From assembly GCF_008635795.1 (NCBI RefSeq), contig NZ_VWRQ01000004.1, positions 310,001-374,000 on the forward strand: a stretch of DNA of 64,000 nt, in the 5' to 3' direction. The position numbers and the translations under genes were made by a program. How positions within the stretch are numbered: the stretch's first letter is position 1; each line of letters starts with the position of its first letter. The notes beneath the pieces are model-generated. The model worked only from the letters and a program-made list of their open reading frames with translations. It was not told the DNA's origin and ran no database searches. Shown here piece after piece: positions 34,295-43,236 of the stretch. Source of the stretch: Paenibacillus tepidiphilus. Lineage in GTDB: Bacteria > Bacillota > Bacilli > Paenibacillales > Paenibacillaceae.

Positions 34295-35080
34295 ATGCCG
34301 ATTAGCGCCGTTTTATTTGACCTTGACGATACCTTGCTTTGGGATGAGCGGAGCGTAGAGGAAGCCTTCCGTTATACCTGTGAAGCAGCGGGCAGTTCTG
34401 TAAATCCGCAGGAGCTGGAGGCCGCTGTCCGCAATGAAGCGAGAAGCTTGTACGAATCCTACGATACGTTTCCGTTTACGAAGCTGATCGGGATCAACCC
34501 TTTTGAAGCGTTATGGGGCAATTTCACTGCCGGGGAGCAGCCGGAATTCCGCCAATTGGAGCAATTGGCCCCTGTCTACCGCAAAGAATCCTGGCGGCGC
34601 GGCTTGGCAGCGCTCGGAGTCGAGGATGAAGCGCTCGCAGAGACGCTGGCAGCCAAATTCGCCGCTGAACGCCGCAGCCGTCCGTATATATATGAAGAAA
34701 CATTGCAGATTCTGAACGAACTGCGCGGGAAATACAAGCTGCTGCTGCTTACCAACGGCTGTCCCGCCCTACAGCAGGAGAAGCTGGACGGTGTCCCGGA
34801 GCTCGTTCCCTATTTCGATCACATTGTCATTTCCGGCAAATTTGGAAAGGGCAAGCCTGATGCGGGGATCTTCGAGCACGCCCTTAGTCTGCTGGACACC
34901 TCTGCGGAAGAGGCGGTTATGGTCGGTGATAAATTGACAACGGATATTCTGGGCGGCCTGGGCGCAGGTCTGACGACGGTCTGGATCAACCGCACCGCGA
35001 AAGCCGATGACCCGGAAATCAAGCCGGACTATGTCATCCGCTCTCTATCTGAGTTGCTGCCACTCATCAAGATACTATAA
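34295..35080 (+). CDS. HAD family hydrolase
   Basis: This 261-residue protein is a HAD-superfamily phosphatase. Motif I is FDLDDTLLW (both catalytic Asp residues), motif II is LLLTNG, motif III is the Lys in FGKGKPD and motif IV is MVGDKLTTDILGG. A helical cap lies between motifs I and II, as in YjjG-type nucleotidases. Substrate is unknown. GGGAGAGGG precedes the start and a terminator follows. Confidence 0.85.
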   Translation: MPISAVLFDLDDTLLWDERSVEEAFRYTCEAAGSSVNPQELEAAVRNEARSLYESYDTFPFTKLIGINPFEALWGNFTAGEQPEFRQLEQLAPVYRKESWRRGLAALGVEDEALAETLAAKFAAERRSRPYIYEETLQILNELRGKYKLLLLTNGCPALQQEKLDGVPELVPYFDHIVISGKFGKGKPDAGIFEHALSLLDTSAEEAVMVGDKLTTDILGGLGAGLTTVWINRTAKADDPEIKPDYVIRSLSELLPLIKIL

Positions 35081-35095
35081 TATGACCCGGAATCG

Positions 35096-35118
35096 GCGGC
35101 TCCCAGGAGCCGCTTTTT
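35096..35118 (+). terminator. Intrinsic terminator after HAD gene
   Basis: GCGGCTCC and GGAGCCGC form a tight stem followed by five T. Confidence 0.85.
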
Positions 35119-35196
35119 GTTTATACGGTTCCCGGGCTTTCCGAATTCACATTATTCTGCTAAACTTACTCTAATGTTTTGGTGGGGGGATAAGAC

Positions 35197-38100
35197 GTGG
35201 CTAAGAAGACACTCGCAGAAAGCTTGCGGCAGCGTATATTGATTCTGGACGGTGCAATGGGCACAATGATTCAACAGGTACCTTTGACCGGCGATGATTT
35301 TGGCGGGGATGAGTTGGAAGGCTGTAATGAAATGCTGTCCCTCACGCGTCCGGATGTGATTCAAAGTATTCATGAGAAATATCTTGAAGCTGGAGCAGAC
35401 CTGATTGAGACCAACACCTTCGGAGCAACTTCCGTGGTTCTGGCGGAATACGATATTCCTGAACAGGCACGCGAGCTTAACCTGCAATCTGCAAGGCTTG
35501 CCCGCAATGCGGCGGATAAGTATGATACTCCGGATCGTCCCCGCTATGTGGTCGGTGCGATGGGACCAACGACGAAGACGCTGTCTGTTACCGGCGGAGT
35601 CACTTTTGACCAGCTTGTACAAAGCTATGAGGAGCAGGCGGTTGCTCTGATTGAAGGGCAAGTCGATGCGCTGCTGCTGGAAACCTCGCAGGACACGCTT
35701 AATGTGAAGGCAGGAAGCATCGGCATCCGTAATGCTTTTGCCAGTACGGGAGTTACTCTTCCCGTGATGATCTCGGGAACGATTGAACCCATGGGCACAA
35801 CGCTTGCCGGTCAAAATATTGAAGCCTTTTACATCTCGCTGGAGCATCTTAACCCGATCTCGATCGGACTGAACTGTGCCACCGGTCCGGAATTTATGCG
35901 CGATCATATCCGCTCTCTGGCAGGCATTTCGTCTGCCGCTGTCAGCTGCTATCCGAACGCCGGACTGCCCGATGAGAATGGGAACTATCATGAATCTCCG
36001 GACTCGCTGGCCCGCAAGCTGGGCGGCTTCGCCGAAAAAGGCTGGCTGAATATCGCCGGCGGGTGCTGCGGTACGACGCCTGCACATATCCGCGCGATAG
36101 CCGACGTCATGGAAACGTATCGCCCGCGAGAGCTGGACGGATCTCATCCGCCTGCTTTGTCCGGGATTGAACCGATCTACATCGAAGACGATAACCGGCC
36201 TTACATGGTCGGAGAACGCACCAATGTACTCGGCTCCCGCAAATTCAAGCGGCTGATTGTCGAAGGCAAGTATGAGGAAGCTTCGGAAATTGCCCGGGCA
36301 CAGGTGAAGAGCGGAGCTCAGGTCATTGATGTCTGCGTACAAGACCCCGACCGCGACGAGAGCGCCGATATAGAGCGGTTTCTGGAGCTGGTCGTCAAGA
36401 AGGTCAAGGTTCCGCTGATGATTGATACCACTGACCCTAAAGTAATCGACCTTGCGCTGCAATACTGCCAGGGTAAGGGGATAATTAACTCCATTAATCT
36501 TGAAGATGGTGAAGAAAAATTCGAGCATGTCACTCCGCTTATTCATAAATATGGGGCGGCCGTTGTCGTTGGCACCATCGATGAAACCGGACAAGCCATC
36601 CAGGCGGAAGTGAAGCTGGAAGTTGCCAAGAGATCTTATGATCTGCTTGTTCATAAGTATGGCCTGCAGCCGGAGGATCTGATTTTTGATACGCTGGTAT
36701 TCCCTGTCGGTACCGGGGATGAGCAGTATATCGGCTCAGCGAAGGAGACAATCGACGGCATCCGCCTCATTAAAGAAGCCTTGCCTGGCGTTCATACGAT
36801 TCTCGGCATCAGCAATGTATCGTTCGGACTGCCGGAGGCCGGCCGCGAGGTGCTCAATTCCGTATTTCTGTATGAATGCACCAAGGCGGGACTCGACTAT
36901 GCGATTGTCAACACCGAGAAGCTGGAACGGTATGCTTCAATACCCGAAGAGGAGCGTGTGCTGGCTGAAGAGCTGATCTACAATACCAATGATGAGACGC
37001 TTGCCTCCTTTGTCGCCGCTTTCCGCGGGAAGAAGGTAGAGAAGAAAGAGAAGATCTCGAATCTCAGCCTGGAAGAACGCTTGGCTTCTTATGTCGTGGA
37101 AGGCACCAAGGAAGGTCTGATCCCTGACCTTAACGAAGCGCTGCAGAAGTCAGCGCCGCTGGAGATCATTAATGGGCCGCTGATGGCAGGGATGTCTGAA
37201 GTCGGGCGTCTGTTCAACAACAATGAACTGATCGTTGCCGAGGTTCTGCAAAGCGCTGAAGTTATGAAGGCCTCCGTAGCGCATCTGGAGCAATTCATGG
37301 AGAAGGATGAGACTACGGTCAAAGGCAGGATTATGCTGGCCACTGTCAAAGGCGATGTGCATGATATCGGTAAAAACCTGGTCGAGATCATTCTCTCCAA
37401 CAACGGCTATGAAATCGTCAACCTGGGCATCAAGGTGCCGCCGGAGCATATCATCGAGGCCTTCCGCCGTGAGAAGGCGGATGCCATCGGTTTGTCGGGG
37501 CTGCTCGTGAAATCGGCGCAGCAGATGGTTCTGACCGCTCAGGACCTGCGTACGGCCGGTATTGACGTGCCGATTCTGGTTGGCGGCGCGGCGCTCACGC
37601 GCAAATTCACCAAAACGCGTATCCGCCCCGAATACGACGGGCTGGTGCTGTACGCGAAGGACGCGATGGACGGGCTGGATCTGGCCAACCGGCTAATGAA
37701 TCCGGCAGAGCGCGTGAAGCTAGAAGAAGAGGCGCGGCTGGATGCCGAAGCGGCTGCTGCGGCGCCTGCTGCGCAGGAGTTGCCGGAGCTGACACGTGCG
37801 GTGCGCTCGAATATCTCGCCGGACGCTCCGGTATTCACTCCGCCGGATTTGGAACGCCATGTGCTGCGGAACTATCCGCTGGGCCACATTGTGCCTTATG
37901 TGAACATGCAGATGCTGCTCGGGCATCATCTCGGCGTGCGCGGGTCCGTGGAGGCGCTGCTGGCCTCCGGAGATGAGCGTACGACGGAGCTGAAAGAGAC
38001 TGTGGATGAAATTCTCCATCAGGGAATGCTGGAAGGCACTATTACGCCGCAGGCAATGTATCAGTTTTTCCCTGCCCAATCGCGGGGTAATGATATATTG

Positions 38101-38634
38101 GTCTATGATCCGCAGGATGTATCCAGGGTACTGCATACCTTTACCTTCCCGCGCCAGAAGGTGGAGCCGTATCTGTGTCTGGCGGACTTCCTTAAACCGG
38201 CCGAGAGCGGTATTATGGATTATGTGGGCTTCCTCGTCGTGACAGCCGGTCACGGTGTCAGGGAGATGTCGGCTGAGCTGAAGGATCGGGGCGATTATCT
38301 CCGCTCCCATGCACTGCAAGCAGTGGCGCTGGAGGTCGCGGAAGGACTGGCCGAGCGGGTGCATCATATGATGCGCGATACGTGGGGCTTCCCGGACCCG
38401 GCGGATATGACCATGAAGCAAAGACACGGAGCGCGCTATCAGGGCATTCGCGTATCCTTCGGATATCCGGCATGTCCGGATCTGGAGGATCAGGGGCCGC
38501 TGTTCAAGCTGATGAAGCCGGAGGATATCGGTGTAGAGCTGACCGACGGCTTCATGATGGAACCGGAAGCCTCTGTATCGGCGATGGTTTTTGCCCATCC
38601 GGAAGCGCAGTATTTCAATGTGGAGAAGCAGTGA
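35197..38634 (+). CDS. metH: Cobalamin-dependent methionine synthase MetH
   Basis: This 1145-residue enzyme methylates homocysteine using methyltetrahydrofolate and B12. Its domains are in the usual order: homocysteine-binding barrel with zinc Cys residues (GLNCATG, GGCCGTTP); pterin-binding domain from about residue 330 (VGERTNVLGS); B12 domain with the axial His in KGDVHDIGKN and the SGLLVKSAQQM and GGAALT segments; and the activation domain with RVSFGYPACPD. Translation starts at GTG with a TGGGGGG site. No S-box or cobalamin riboswitch is visible in the short upstream gap. A terminator follows. Confidence 0.96.
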   Translation: MAKKTLAESLRQRILILDGAMGTMIQQVPLTGDDFGGDELEGCNEMLSLTRPDVIQSIHEKYLEAGADLIETNTFGATSVVLAEYDIPEQARELNLQSARLARNAADKYDTPDRPRYVVGAMGPTTKTLSVTGGVTFDQLVQSYEEQAVALIEGQVDALLLETSQDTLNVKAGSIGIRNAFASTGVTLPVMISGTIEPMGTTLAGQNIEAFYISLEHLNPISIGLNCATGPEFMRDHIRSLAGISSAAVSCYPNAGLPDENGNYHESPDSLARKLGGFAEKGWLNIAGGCCGTTPAHIRAIADVMETYRPRELDGSHPPALSGIEPIYIEDDNRPYMVGERTNVLGSRKFKRLIVEGKYEEASEIARAQVKSGAQVIDVCVQDPDRDESADIERFLELVVKKVKVPLMIDTTDPKVIDLALQYCQGKGIINSINLEDGEEKFEHVTPLIHKYGAAVVVGTIDETGQAIQAEVKLEVAKRSYDLLVHKYGLQPEDLIFDTLVFPVGTGDEQYIGSAKETIDGIRLIKEALPGVHTILGISNVSFGLPEAGREVLNSVFLYECTKAGLDYAIVNTEKLERYASIPEEERVLAEELIYNTNDETLASFVAAFRGKKVEKKEKISNLSLEERLASYVVEGTKEGLIPDLNEALQKSAPLEIINGPLMAGMSEVGRLFNNNELIVAEVLQSAEVMKASVAHLEQFMEKDETTVKGRIMLATVKGDVHDIGKNLVEIILSNNGYEIVNLGIKVPPEHIIEAFRREKADAIGLSGLLVKSAQQMVLTAQDLRTAGIDVPILVGGAALTRKFTKTRIRPEYDGLVLYAKDAMDGLDLANRLMNPAERVKLEEEARLDAEAAAAAPAAQELPELTRAVRSNISPDAPVFTPPDLERHVLRNYPLGHIVPYVNMQMLLGHHLGVRGSVEALLASGDERTTELKETVDEILHQGMLEGTITPQAMYQFFPAQSRGNDILVYDPQDVSRVLHTFTFPRQKVEPYLCLADFLKPAESGIMDYVGFLVVTAGHGVREMSAELKDRGDYLRSHALQAVALEVAEGLAERVHHMMRDTWGFPDPADMTMKQRHGARYQGIRVSFGYPACPDLEDQGPLFKLMKPEDIGVELTDGFMMEPEASVSAMVFAHPEAQYFNVEKQ

Positions 38635-38696
38635 ACCCAGTTTCACCTGCATCAACAGTCTGTTTCCGAAGCGGAGCTTCTCCCGCTTTGTCGGAG

Positions 38697-38721
38697 CCTC
38701 CCGGGAGCCGGGAGGTTTTTT
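38697..38721 (+). terminator. Intrinsic terminator of metH
   Basis: CCTCCCGG, a GAG loop and CCGGGAGG are followed by six T. Confidence 0.9.
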
Positions 38722-38878
38722 ACTGAACCTTATGGCGTCTGTCTGACCGAATGGATGCGGCTATGATTCCGCATGCTAATCCAAACGGAATCCCCGTTAG
38801 CGGCTTACAGGAGCGGGTGTAAAGGGACATGACCGGAATAAAGCTGTTTCATATACATTTACGAAAGGAGGCTTTCGG

Positions 38879-39823
38879 ATGGATTTATATTTTCTGGGCA
38901 CCAATGCAGGCGTACCGACGCTGCAGCGCAACGTAACATCCGTTGCACTGCGTCTGCCGGAGGAGCGGCGGAGCTTCTGGATGTTCGATTGCGGCGAAGG
39001 CACGCAGCATCAGGTGCTGCGGTCGCCGCTCAGGCTGGGCAAGCTGGAGAAGCTGTTTATCACCCACCTGCACGGTGATCATCTATTCGGTTTGCCCGGT
39101 ATGCTGTCCAGCCGCGGCTACCAGGGAGGGACTGCACCCTTGAGCATTTATGGACCTCCGGGCATAAAAGCATATCTGGAGATCTCACTCTCGGTCAGCC
39201 AGTCGCGGATTCCTTATAAAATGGAAATTGTGGAGCACGACGGGGGACTGATTTTTGAAGATGACAGCTTTAAGGTGGAGGCCGGACTGCTGGATCATCG
39301 GGTGGACAGCTATGGGTACCGGGTAACCGAGAAGGACAGTCCGGGCAGTCTGAATACGGAGCTGCTGTCAAGCTATGGACTGAAGCCCGGTCCGCTGTAT
39401 GGCAGGCTAAAACGGGGGGAGGATGTGCTGACGGACCAAGGCCAGCTCATCCAGGCCGCTTCTGTCGTCAATGAACCGAAACGGGGGCGTATTGTCACCA
39501 TTCTCGGTGATACCCGGCCTTGCCGCGGCGCTCTGCCGCTGGCAGAGGATGCTGATTTGCTGCTGCATGAGGCGACCTTTGCTCATGATTTAGCCGAGAT
39601 GGCCAGACAATATCATCACAGTACAGCACGGCAGGCAGCTGAGCTGGCGAAGGAGGCAGGAGCGCGAGAACTGCTGCTGACCCATTTCAGCTCACGGTAT
39701 ATTACGGCAGAAGACCTGGCTCCCTTGCTGGAGGAAGCGCGGCAGGTGTTCCCGAATACGCTGCTGGCAGAGGAATTCCGCAGCTTTCCCGTCTTCCGCA
39801 GAGCTGGCGGAATGGGCCAGTAG
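38879..39823 (+). CDS. rnz: Ribonuclease Z
   Basis: This 314-residue metallo-beta-lactamase-fold nuclease removes 3' trailers from tRNA precursors. It begins with the family pattern LYFLGTNAGVPT and has the metal site THLHGDHLFGLPG, the exosite region and ILGDTRPC, LLHEATF and LLTHFSSRY, which carry the remaining metal ligands. AAAGGAGG precedes the start. About 250 bases without a gene follow it. Confidence 0.94.
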   Translation: MDLYFLGTNAGVPTLQRNVTSVALRLPEERRSFWMFDCGEGTQHQVLRSPLRLGKLEKLFITHLHGDHLFGLPGMLSSRGYQGGTAPLSIYGPPGIKAYLEISLSVSQSRIPYKMEIVEHDGGLIFEDDSFKVEAGLLDHRVDSYGYRVTEKDSPGSLNTELLSSYGLKPGPLYGRLKRGEDVLTDQGQLIQAASVVNEPKRGRIVTILGDTRPCRGALPLAEDADLLLHEATFAHDLAEMARQYHHSTARQAAELAKEAGARELLLTHFSSRYITAEDLAPLLEEARQVFPNTLLAEEFRSFPVFRRAGGMGQ

Positions 39824-40020
39824 AAGCGGGAAATGCCCGCCTTCCTGATAATTATTTTCCGGGAAAGCGCAGGAAATGACAGGGGTTTGCCAAAATAAAC
39901 GCCGGATGGCATGTGTTCGCTACCTTTCGACGAAATATGTTAAATTTAAAATATCATCACGCCGTATGCTGCACGAATGGCTGGAGAAAATGCCGAAATG
40001 CTGCAGCGCACTTTATTAAC

Positions 40021-40050
40021 TTGAATAAATATTAATGGGATAAATTATAG
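40021..40050 (+). promoter_or_regulatory. Possible promoter of the HAD-Fpg-Nfo operon
   Basis: TTGAAT and TTATAG are 18 bases apart in an AT-rich stretch, 27 bases before the HAD gene's GTG start. Both boxes deviate from consensus. Confidence 0.4.
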
Positions 40051-40076
40051 CTATAGGACTGGGGTGAACGCAGACT

Positions 40077-40865
40077 GTGGAAGATATCAAAGGGCTGTTG
40101 ATTGATTTGGACGGAACGTTGTTTCACGGCGGGAAAATGATCCCAGGTGCCGACCGGCTGATTGACGGACTCCGGCATGCAGAGATTCCGTTTCTGTTCG
40201 TGACCAATAATTCTTCGAGAACACCCGAAGGTGTGGCCGCACATCTGCGGAGCATGGGGATTGCCGCTGATCCCGGAGAGGTCTGTACCTCTTCGCTGGC
40301 AGCGGCACGCTACATCGCCGAAGAATCGCCGGGAGCAAGAGTGGCGATACTTGGAGAAGAAGGACTGCGGCAGGCTTGCGCTGCAGCTGGCCTGGTCGAG
40401 GTCGGTGAAGCGCCGCAGTATGTGGTTCAGGGGATCGACCGTAGTTTTAACTACGACTCTTTGGCCCGGGCATCACGCTGGATTCATGAAGGAGCCAAGT
40501 TCGTACTTACCAATCCCGATTTGATGCTGCCCTCTGACGATGGCGTCATGCCGGGGGCAGGCACGCTCGGGGCGGCTATCGAAGCGGCCAGCGGTGTGTC
40601 TCCGGTTGTGATCGGCAAGCCGGAGACACCGCTGATAACGTATGCTGCATCCATGCTGGATATTATTCCGGCCGATGCGGTTGTCGTTGGCGATAACATG
40701 CGCACAGACATCTCTGCCGGCATGAATGCGGGCTGCCGTACGATTCTGGTACTGACAGGGATTACTACGAAAGAAAATTATGAGCATTACCGCTCGGTTA
40801 CCGGTGCTGAACCGGATGAAATTTATACGGATTTGGCTGAACTTATGACGATGCTCGGTGTATAA
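40077..40865 (+). CDS. NagD-like HAD-IIA phosphatase
   Basis: This 262-residue protein has HAD motif I LIDLDGTLFHGG, the type IIA cap with FVTNNSSRTPEGVA, the GKPE Lys motif and motif IV VVGDNMRTDISAGMNAG. It belongs to the YutF/AraL-like phosphatases, which act on small phosphorylated metabolites; the exact substrate is unknown. Translation starts at GTG after GGGGTGA. It lies 48 bases before the Fpg-like gene and may be the first gene of that operon. Confidence 0.85.
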   Translation: MEDIKGLLIDLDGTLFHGGKMIPGADRLIDGLRHAEIPFLFVTNNSSRTPEGVAAHLRSMGIAADPGEVCTSSLAAARYIAEESPGARVAILGEEGLRQACAAAGLVEVGEAPQYVVQGIDRSFNYDSLARASRWIHEGAKFVLTNPDLMLPSDDGVMPGAGTLGAAIEAASGVSPVVIGKPETPLITYAASMLDIIPADAVVVGDNMRTDISAGMNAGCRTILVLTGITTKENYEHYRSVTGAEPDEIYTDLAELMTMLGV

Positions 40866-40913
40866 TGGCAAAAGCGTGTTCTTTACTTATTGTGAAGGGA
40901 AGTTGATGATGAT

Positions 40914-41729
40914 ATGCCGGAATTGCCGGAAATGGAGAATTACCGCAGGCTGCTCAGCCAGCATATAATAAATGTCCCGATTACGGGCGTTACCGTAAAC
41001 CGGGAGAAGACGATCAATATGGAGACAGAGGCCTTCGTCCAGGGGCTTGTTGGTGCCCGGGTAGTCTATGTGGAGCGGCGGGCCAAGCATATACTCTTTC
41101 ACCTGCATGACGGCCGCCGGCTGCTGCTGCACCTGATGCTGGGCGGAATCTTGTATTACGGCCCCGAAGAGGAACGTCCGGACCGCAGCACTCAAGTGGA
41201 GCTTGTCTTTGGCGACCGGATTCTGTACTTTATGGGGCTGCGTCTCGGGTATTTGCATCTGCTGTCGGTCAAAGAAGGCGAAGCGGCAATGGGCAAGCTC
41301 GGGCCCGAGCTGCTGGACCGCAGAATGAACGCGGAGCGCTTTGCGGCACTGCTGAAGGGGCGGCGCGGCTCACTCAAGAGCCTGCTGGTTAATCAGCAGG
41401 TCATGGCAGGCATCGGCAATTGCTACGCCGACGAGATCGCCTATGAGGCGCGGCTGCTGCCGTCTGCCCAGGTACAGAACCTGACACCGGAGGCAGTAGC
41501 GCGGCTCTATGACAGCGTACGTAAGGTGTTGACTGAAGCGACGGACATTGGCGGCTACATGGAAATGCCGTTTATGGCTGGCGATACGGTAACGGGAACT
41601 TACAATGACCGGTGCAAGGTGTATGACCGCGAAGGCGAGCCGTGCCTGCGCGGCGGGGGAACGATTGTGAAGACAGAGCTGTCCGGACGCAAGGTATTCT
41701 ATTGTCCGGATTGCCAGCATGAAGGATAG
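40914..41729 (+). CDS. Fpg/Nei-family DNA glycosylase with altered zinc finger
   Basis: This 271-residue protein keeps the catalytic N-terminus PELPEME (Pro at position 2 after Met removal, plus Glu) and the conserved Lys in ERRAKHILF. It also has the helix-two-turns-helix region LVNQQVMAGIGNCYADEI, so it should remove oxidised bases and cut abasic sites. The C-terminal zinc finger is unusual: the first CxxC pair reads CLRG (residues 244-247), with Gly in place of the second Cys. The second pair CPDC (264, 267) is intact, and an extra Cys occurs at residue 234. Either the finger is remodelled or zinc is lost. It overlaps nfo by 11 bases. Confidence 0.85.
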   Translation: MPELPEMENYRRLLSQHIINVPITGVTVNREKTINMETEAFVQGLVGARVVYVERRAKHILFHLHDGRRLLLHLMLGGILYYGPEEERPDRSTQVELVFGDRILYFMGLRLGYLHLLSVKEGEAAMGKLGPELLDRRMNAERFAALLKGRRGSLKSLLVNQQVMAGIGNCYADEIAYEARLLPSAQVQNLTPEAVARLYDSVRKVLTEATDIGGYMEMPFMAGDTVTGTYNDRCKVYDREGEPCLRGGGTIVKTELSGRKVFYCPDCQHEG

Positions 41730-42585
41730 CCCCCGCATCGGGGCGCATGTCAGCATCCGCGGCGGTTACGGGCGCGCAGCCCGTTTCGCCTGGGAGAGCG
41801 GAGCGGCATGCTTTCAGTATTTTCCGAAGAATCCGCGAAGCCTGCAGCTCAAGACAGTCGACTACCGCGATGCTGAGGAATGCGCCGCATACTGCCGCGA
41901 GAAGAGCCTGCTTTCCATTGCCCACACACCGTATCCGACGAATCTGGCGGCCGGGGCAGGCGGAGCTGCGGGACGGGAAGTCATGGTAGCCTCACTGGTT
42001 AATGATCTGGAGATTGCCGGGGCCTGCGGCTCGCTGGGCATTGTCGTGCATTTCGGGCATTTCGGCGGCCTCGAGCCGTTACAAGGCTATCAGAATATTA
42101 TACAATGTATAAATGAAACGCTGAGCCGCTACAGCGGCAAGGCGAAGCTGCTGATAGAGAATCAGGCCGGTAATCAGGGCAGTGAAGGCCGCACGCTGGA
42201 AGAACTGGTGAAGATCCGCGAGCTCAGCAGAGATCCGGAGCGGATCGGCTTTTGTTTTGACACCTGCCATGCCTTCGCAGCAGGAATCTGGAATCCGCAG
42301 GACAGCGGCCGATTTCTGGAGCGGGGCCGGGAGCTCGGTTACTGGGACTCTCTCGTTGCGGTCCATCTGAACGATTCGCTGTACCGGTTCGCTTCGCGCA
42401 AGGACAGGCATGCGGGGATTGGACAAGGCATGATCGGTGAGGAGCACCTGCGTGAGCTGCTGTCTGCTGCACCTTTTCAAGGCAAGGCTGCTGCGCTGGA
42501 AACCGCAAAGGGGCCGGATGGAACACATCGCCGGGAAATAGCCCTCGTCCAAAATTGGTTTGAAGGTGGGAAGAACGGTGATTAA
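41719..42585 (+). CDS. nfo: Endonuclease IV (deoxyribonuclease IV)
   Basis: This 288-residue TIM-barrel enzyme cuts DNA 5' to abasic sites. The metal ligands appear in RIGAHVSIRGGY, IAHTPYPTNLA, VHFGHFGG, IENQAGN, FDTCHAFAAG, VHLNDS and RHAGIGQG. It overlaps the end of the Fpg-like gene by 11 bases and the next gene by about 8, so glycosylase and AP endonuclease are made together as a base-excision-repair pair. Confidence 0.94.
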   Translation: MKDSPRIGAHVSIRGGYGRAARFAWESGAACFQYFPKNPRSLQLKTVDYRDAEECAAYCREKSLLSIAHTPYPTNLAAGAGGAAGREVMVASLVNDLEIAGACGSLGIVVHFGHFGGLEPLQGYQNIIQCINETLSRYSGKAKLLIENQAGNQGSEGRTLEELVKIRELSRDPERIGFCFDTCHAFAAGIWNPQDSGRFLERGRELGYWDSLVAVHLNDSLYRFASRKDRHAGIGQGMIGEEHLRELLSAAPFQGKAAALETAKGPDGTHRREIALVQNWFEGGKNGD

Positions 42586-42916
42586 TGTTTTCATGGATGA
42601 TCTGCGGAAAGCACCGCCGGGCTTCATACTGGCGAAGAGTGCGGAGGAGTGCCTGCTGCTGCTGCGGGAATGCGAGATTGAGGTGCTGTCGCTGGATTAT
42701 GACATGGGATACGGCAATGACGACGGGTTAGAGATTGCCAAGCGGATGGTGCTGGAGCGCCTGTACCCGCAGGAAATTGCGCTGCATACCTCAAGTGCGC
42801 GGGGACGCAGGGAAATGTTCGAAGTTCTGTACCCGGCAATTCCGCCGGAAACGAAGCTGCATAATGGTCCGCTTTCAGCCGGCAGGCTGAACCAGCTGGC
42901 GGAGAGACGCGGATGA
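42578..42916 (+). CDS. Cyclic-phosphate-processing receiver-domain protein
   Basis: This 112-residue receiver-like protein begins INVFMDDLRKAPPGF and contains EVLSLDYDMGYGNDDGLEIA and ALHTSSARGRREM. This matches the stand-alone receiver family proposed to act on cyclic phosphate ends of nucleic acids. The proposal comes from comparative genomics; no reaction is proven. The GTG at 42578, with AAGGTGGG upstream, is preferred to a TTG at 42560. It overlaps nfo and, by the four bases ATGA, the thioredoxin-like gene. Confidence 0.75.
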   Translation: MINVFMDDLRKAPPGFILAKSAEECLLLLRECEIEVLSLDYDMGYGNDDGLEIAKRMVLERLYPQEIALHTSSARGRREMFEVLYPAIPPETKLHNGPLSAGRLNQLAERRG

Positions 42917-43236
42917 AAGAGCTGAATGAGAGGCAACTGCTTGAAGTGATGGAGAGCGATAGCCGGGCGCTGGTTGCGTTCCTGTACACACCGTTCTGCG
43001 GGACGTGCAAGGCGGCCGGCCGTATGCTTGAGGTAGCGGAGCATATGCTTACGGGTGAAGCTGAATTTGTTGCCGGCAATGTGAATATGATGCCTGTTCT
43101 CGTGAACCGGTACCGGATTACGAGTGTGCCTGCGTTGCTGGTGCTGCCTGCAAACCGCAGCGACGGAGTGCAGATCTGGTATCGGATGGGTTCTGTGGAG
43201 CAGGTGCTGCAATACATAAGGAGTGTGACCTCATAA
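42913..43236 (+). CDS. Thioredoxin family protein
   Basis: This 107-residue protein has the thioredoxin fold with the redox motif FCGTCKAA (Cys-Gly-Thr-Cys) and the cis-Pro in ITSVPALLVL. It lacks a signal peptide, so it acts in the cytoplasm. The CGTC motif differs from the CGPC of general thioredoxin, suggesting a dedicated role. It overlaps both neighbours (ATGA and TAATG), in the middle of a repair-linked operon. Confidence 0.85.
   Translation: MKELNERQLLEVMESDSRALVAFLYTPFCGTCKAAGRMLEVAEHMLTGEAEFVAGNVNMMPVLVNRYRITSVPALLVLPANRSDGVQIWYRMGSVEQVLQYIRSVTS

Noticed and set aside
35152..36654. Open frame of 500 codons antisense to metH
   Set aside because: It overlaps the conserved homocysteine- and pterin-binding domains of metH and has no family motif.
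40887..41258. Minus-strand open frame antisense to the Fpg-like gene
   Set aside because: It covers the catalytic N-terminus of the glycosylase and has no start signal.
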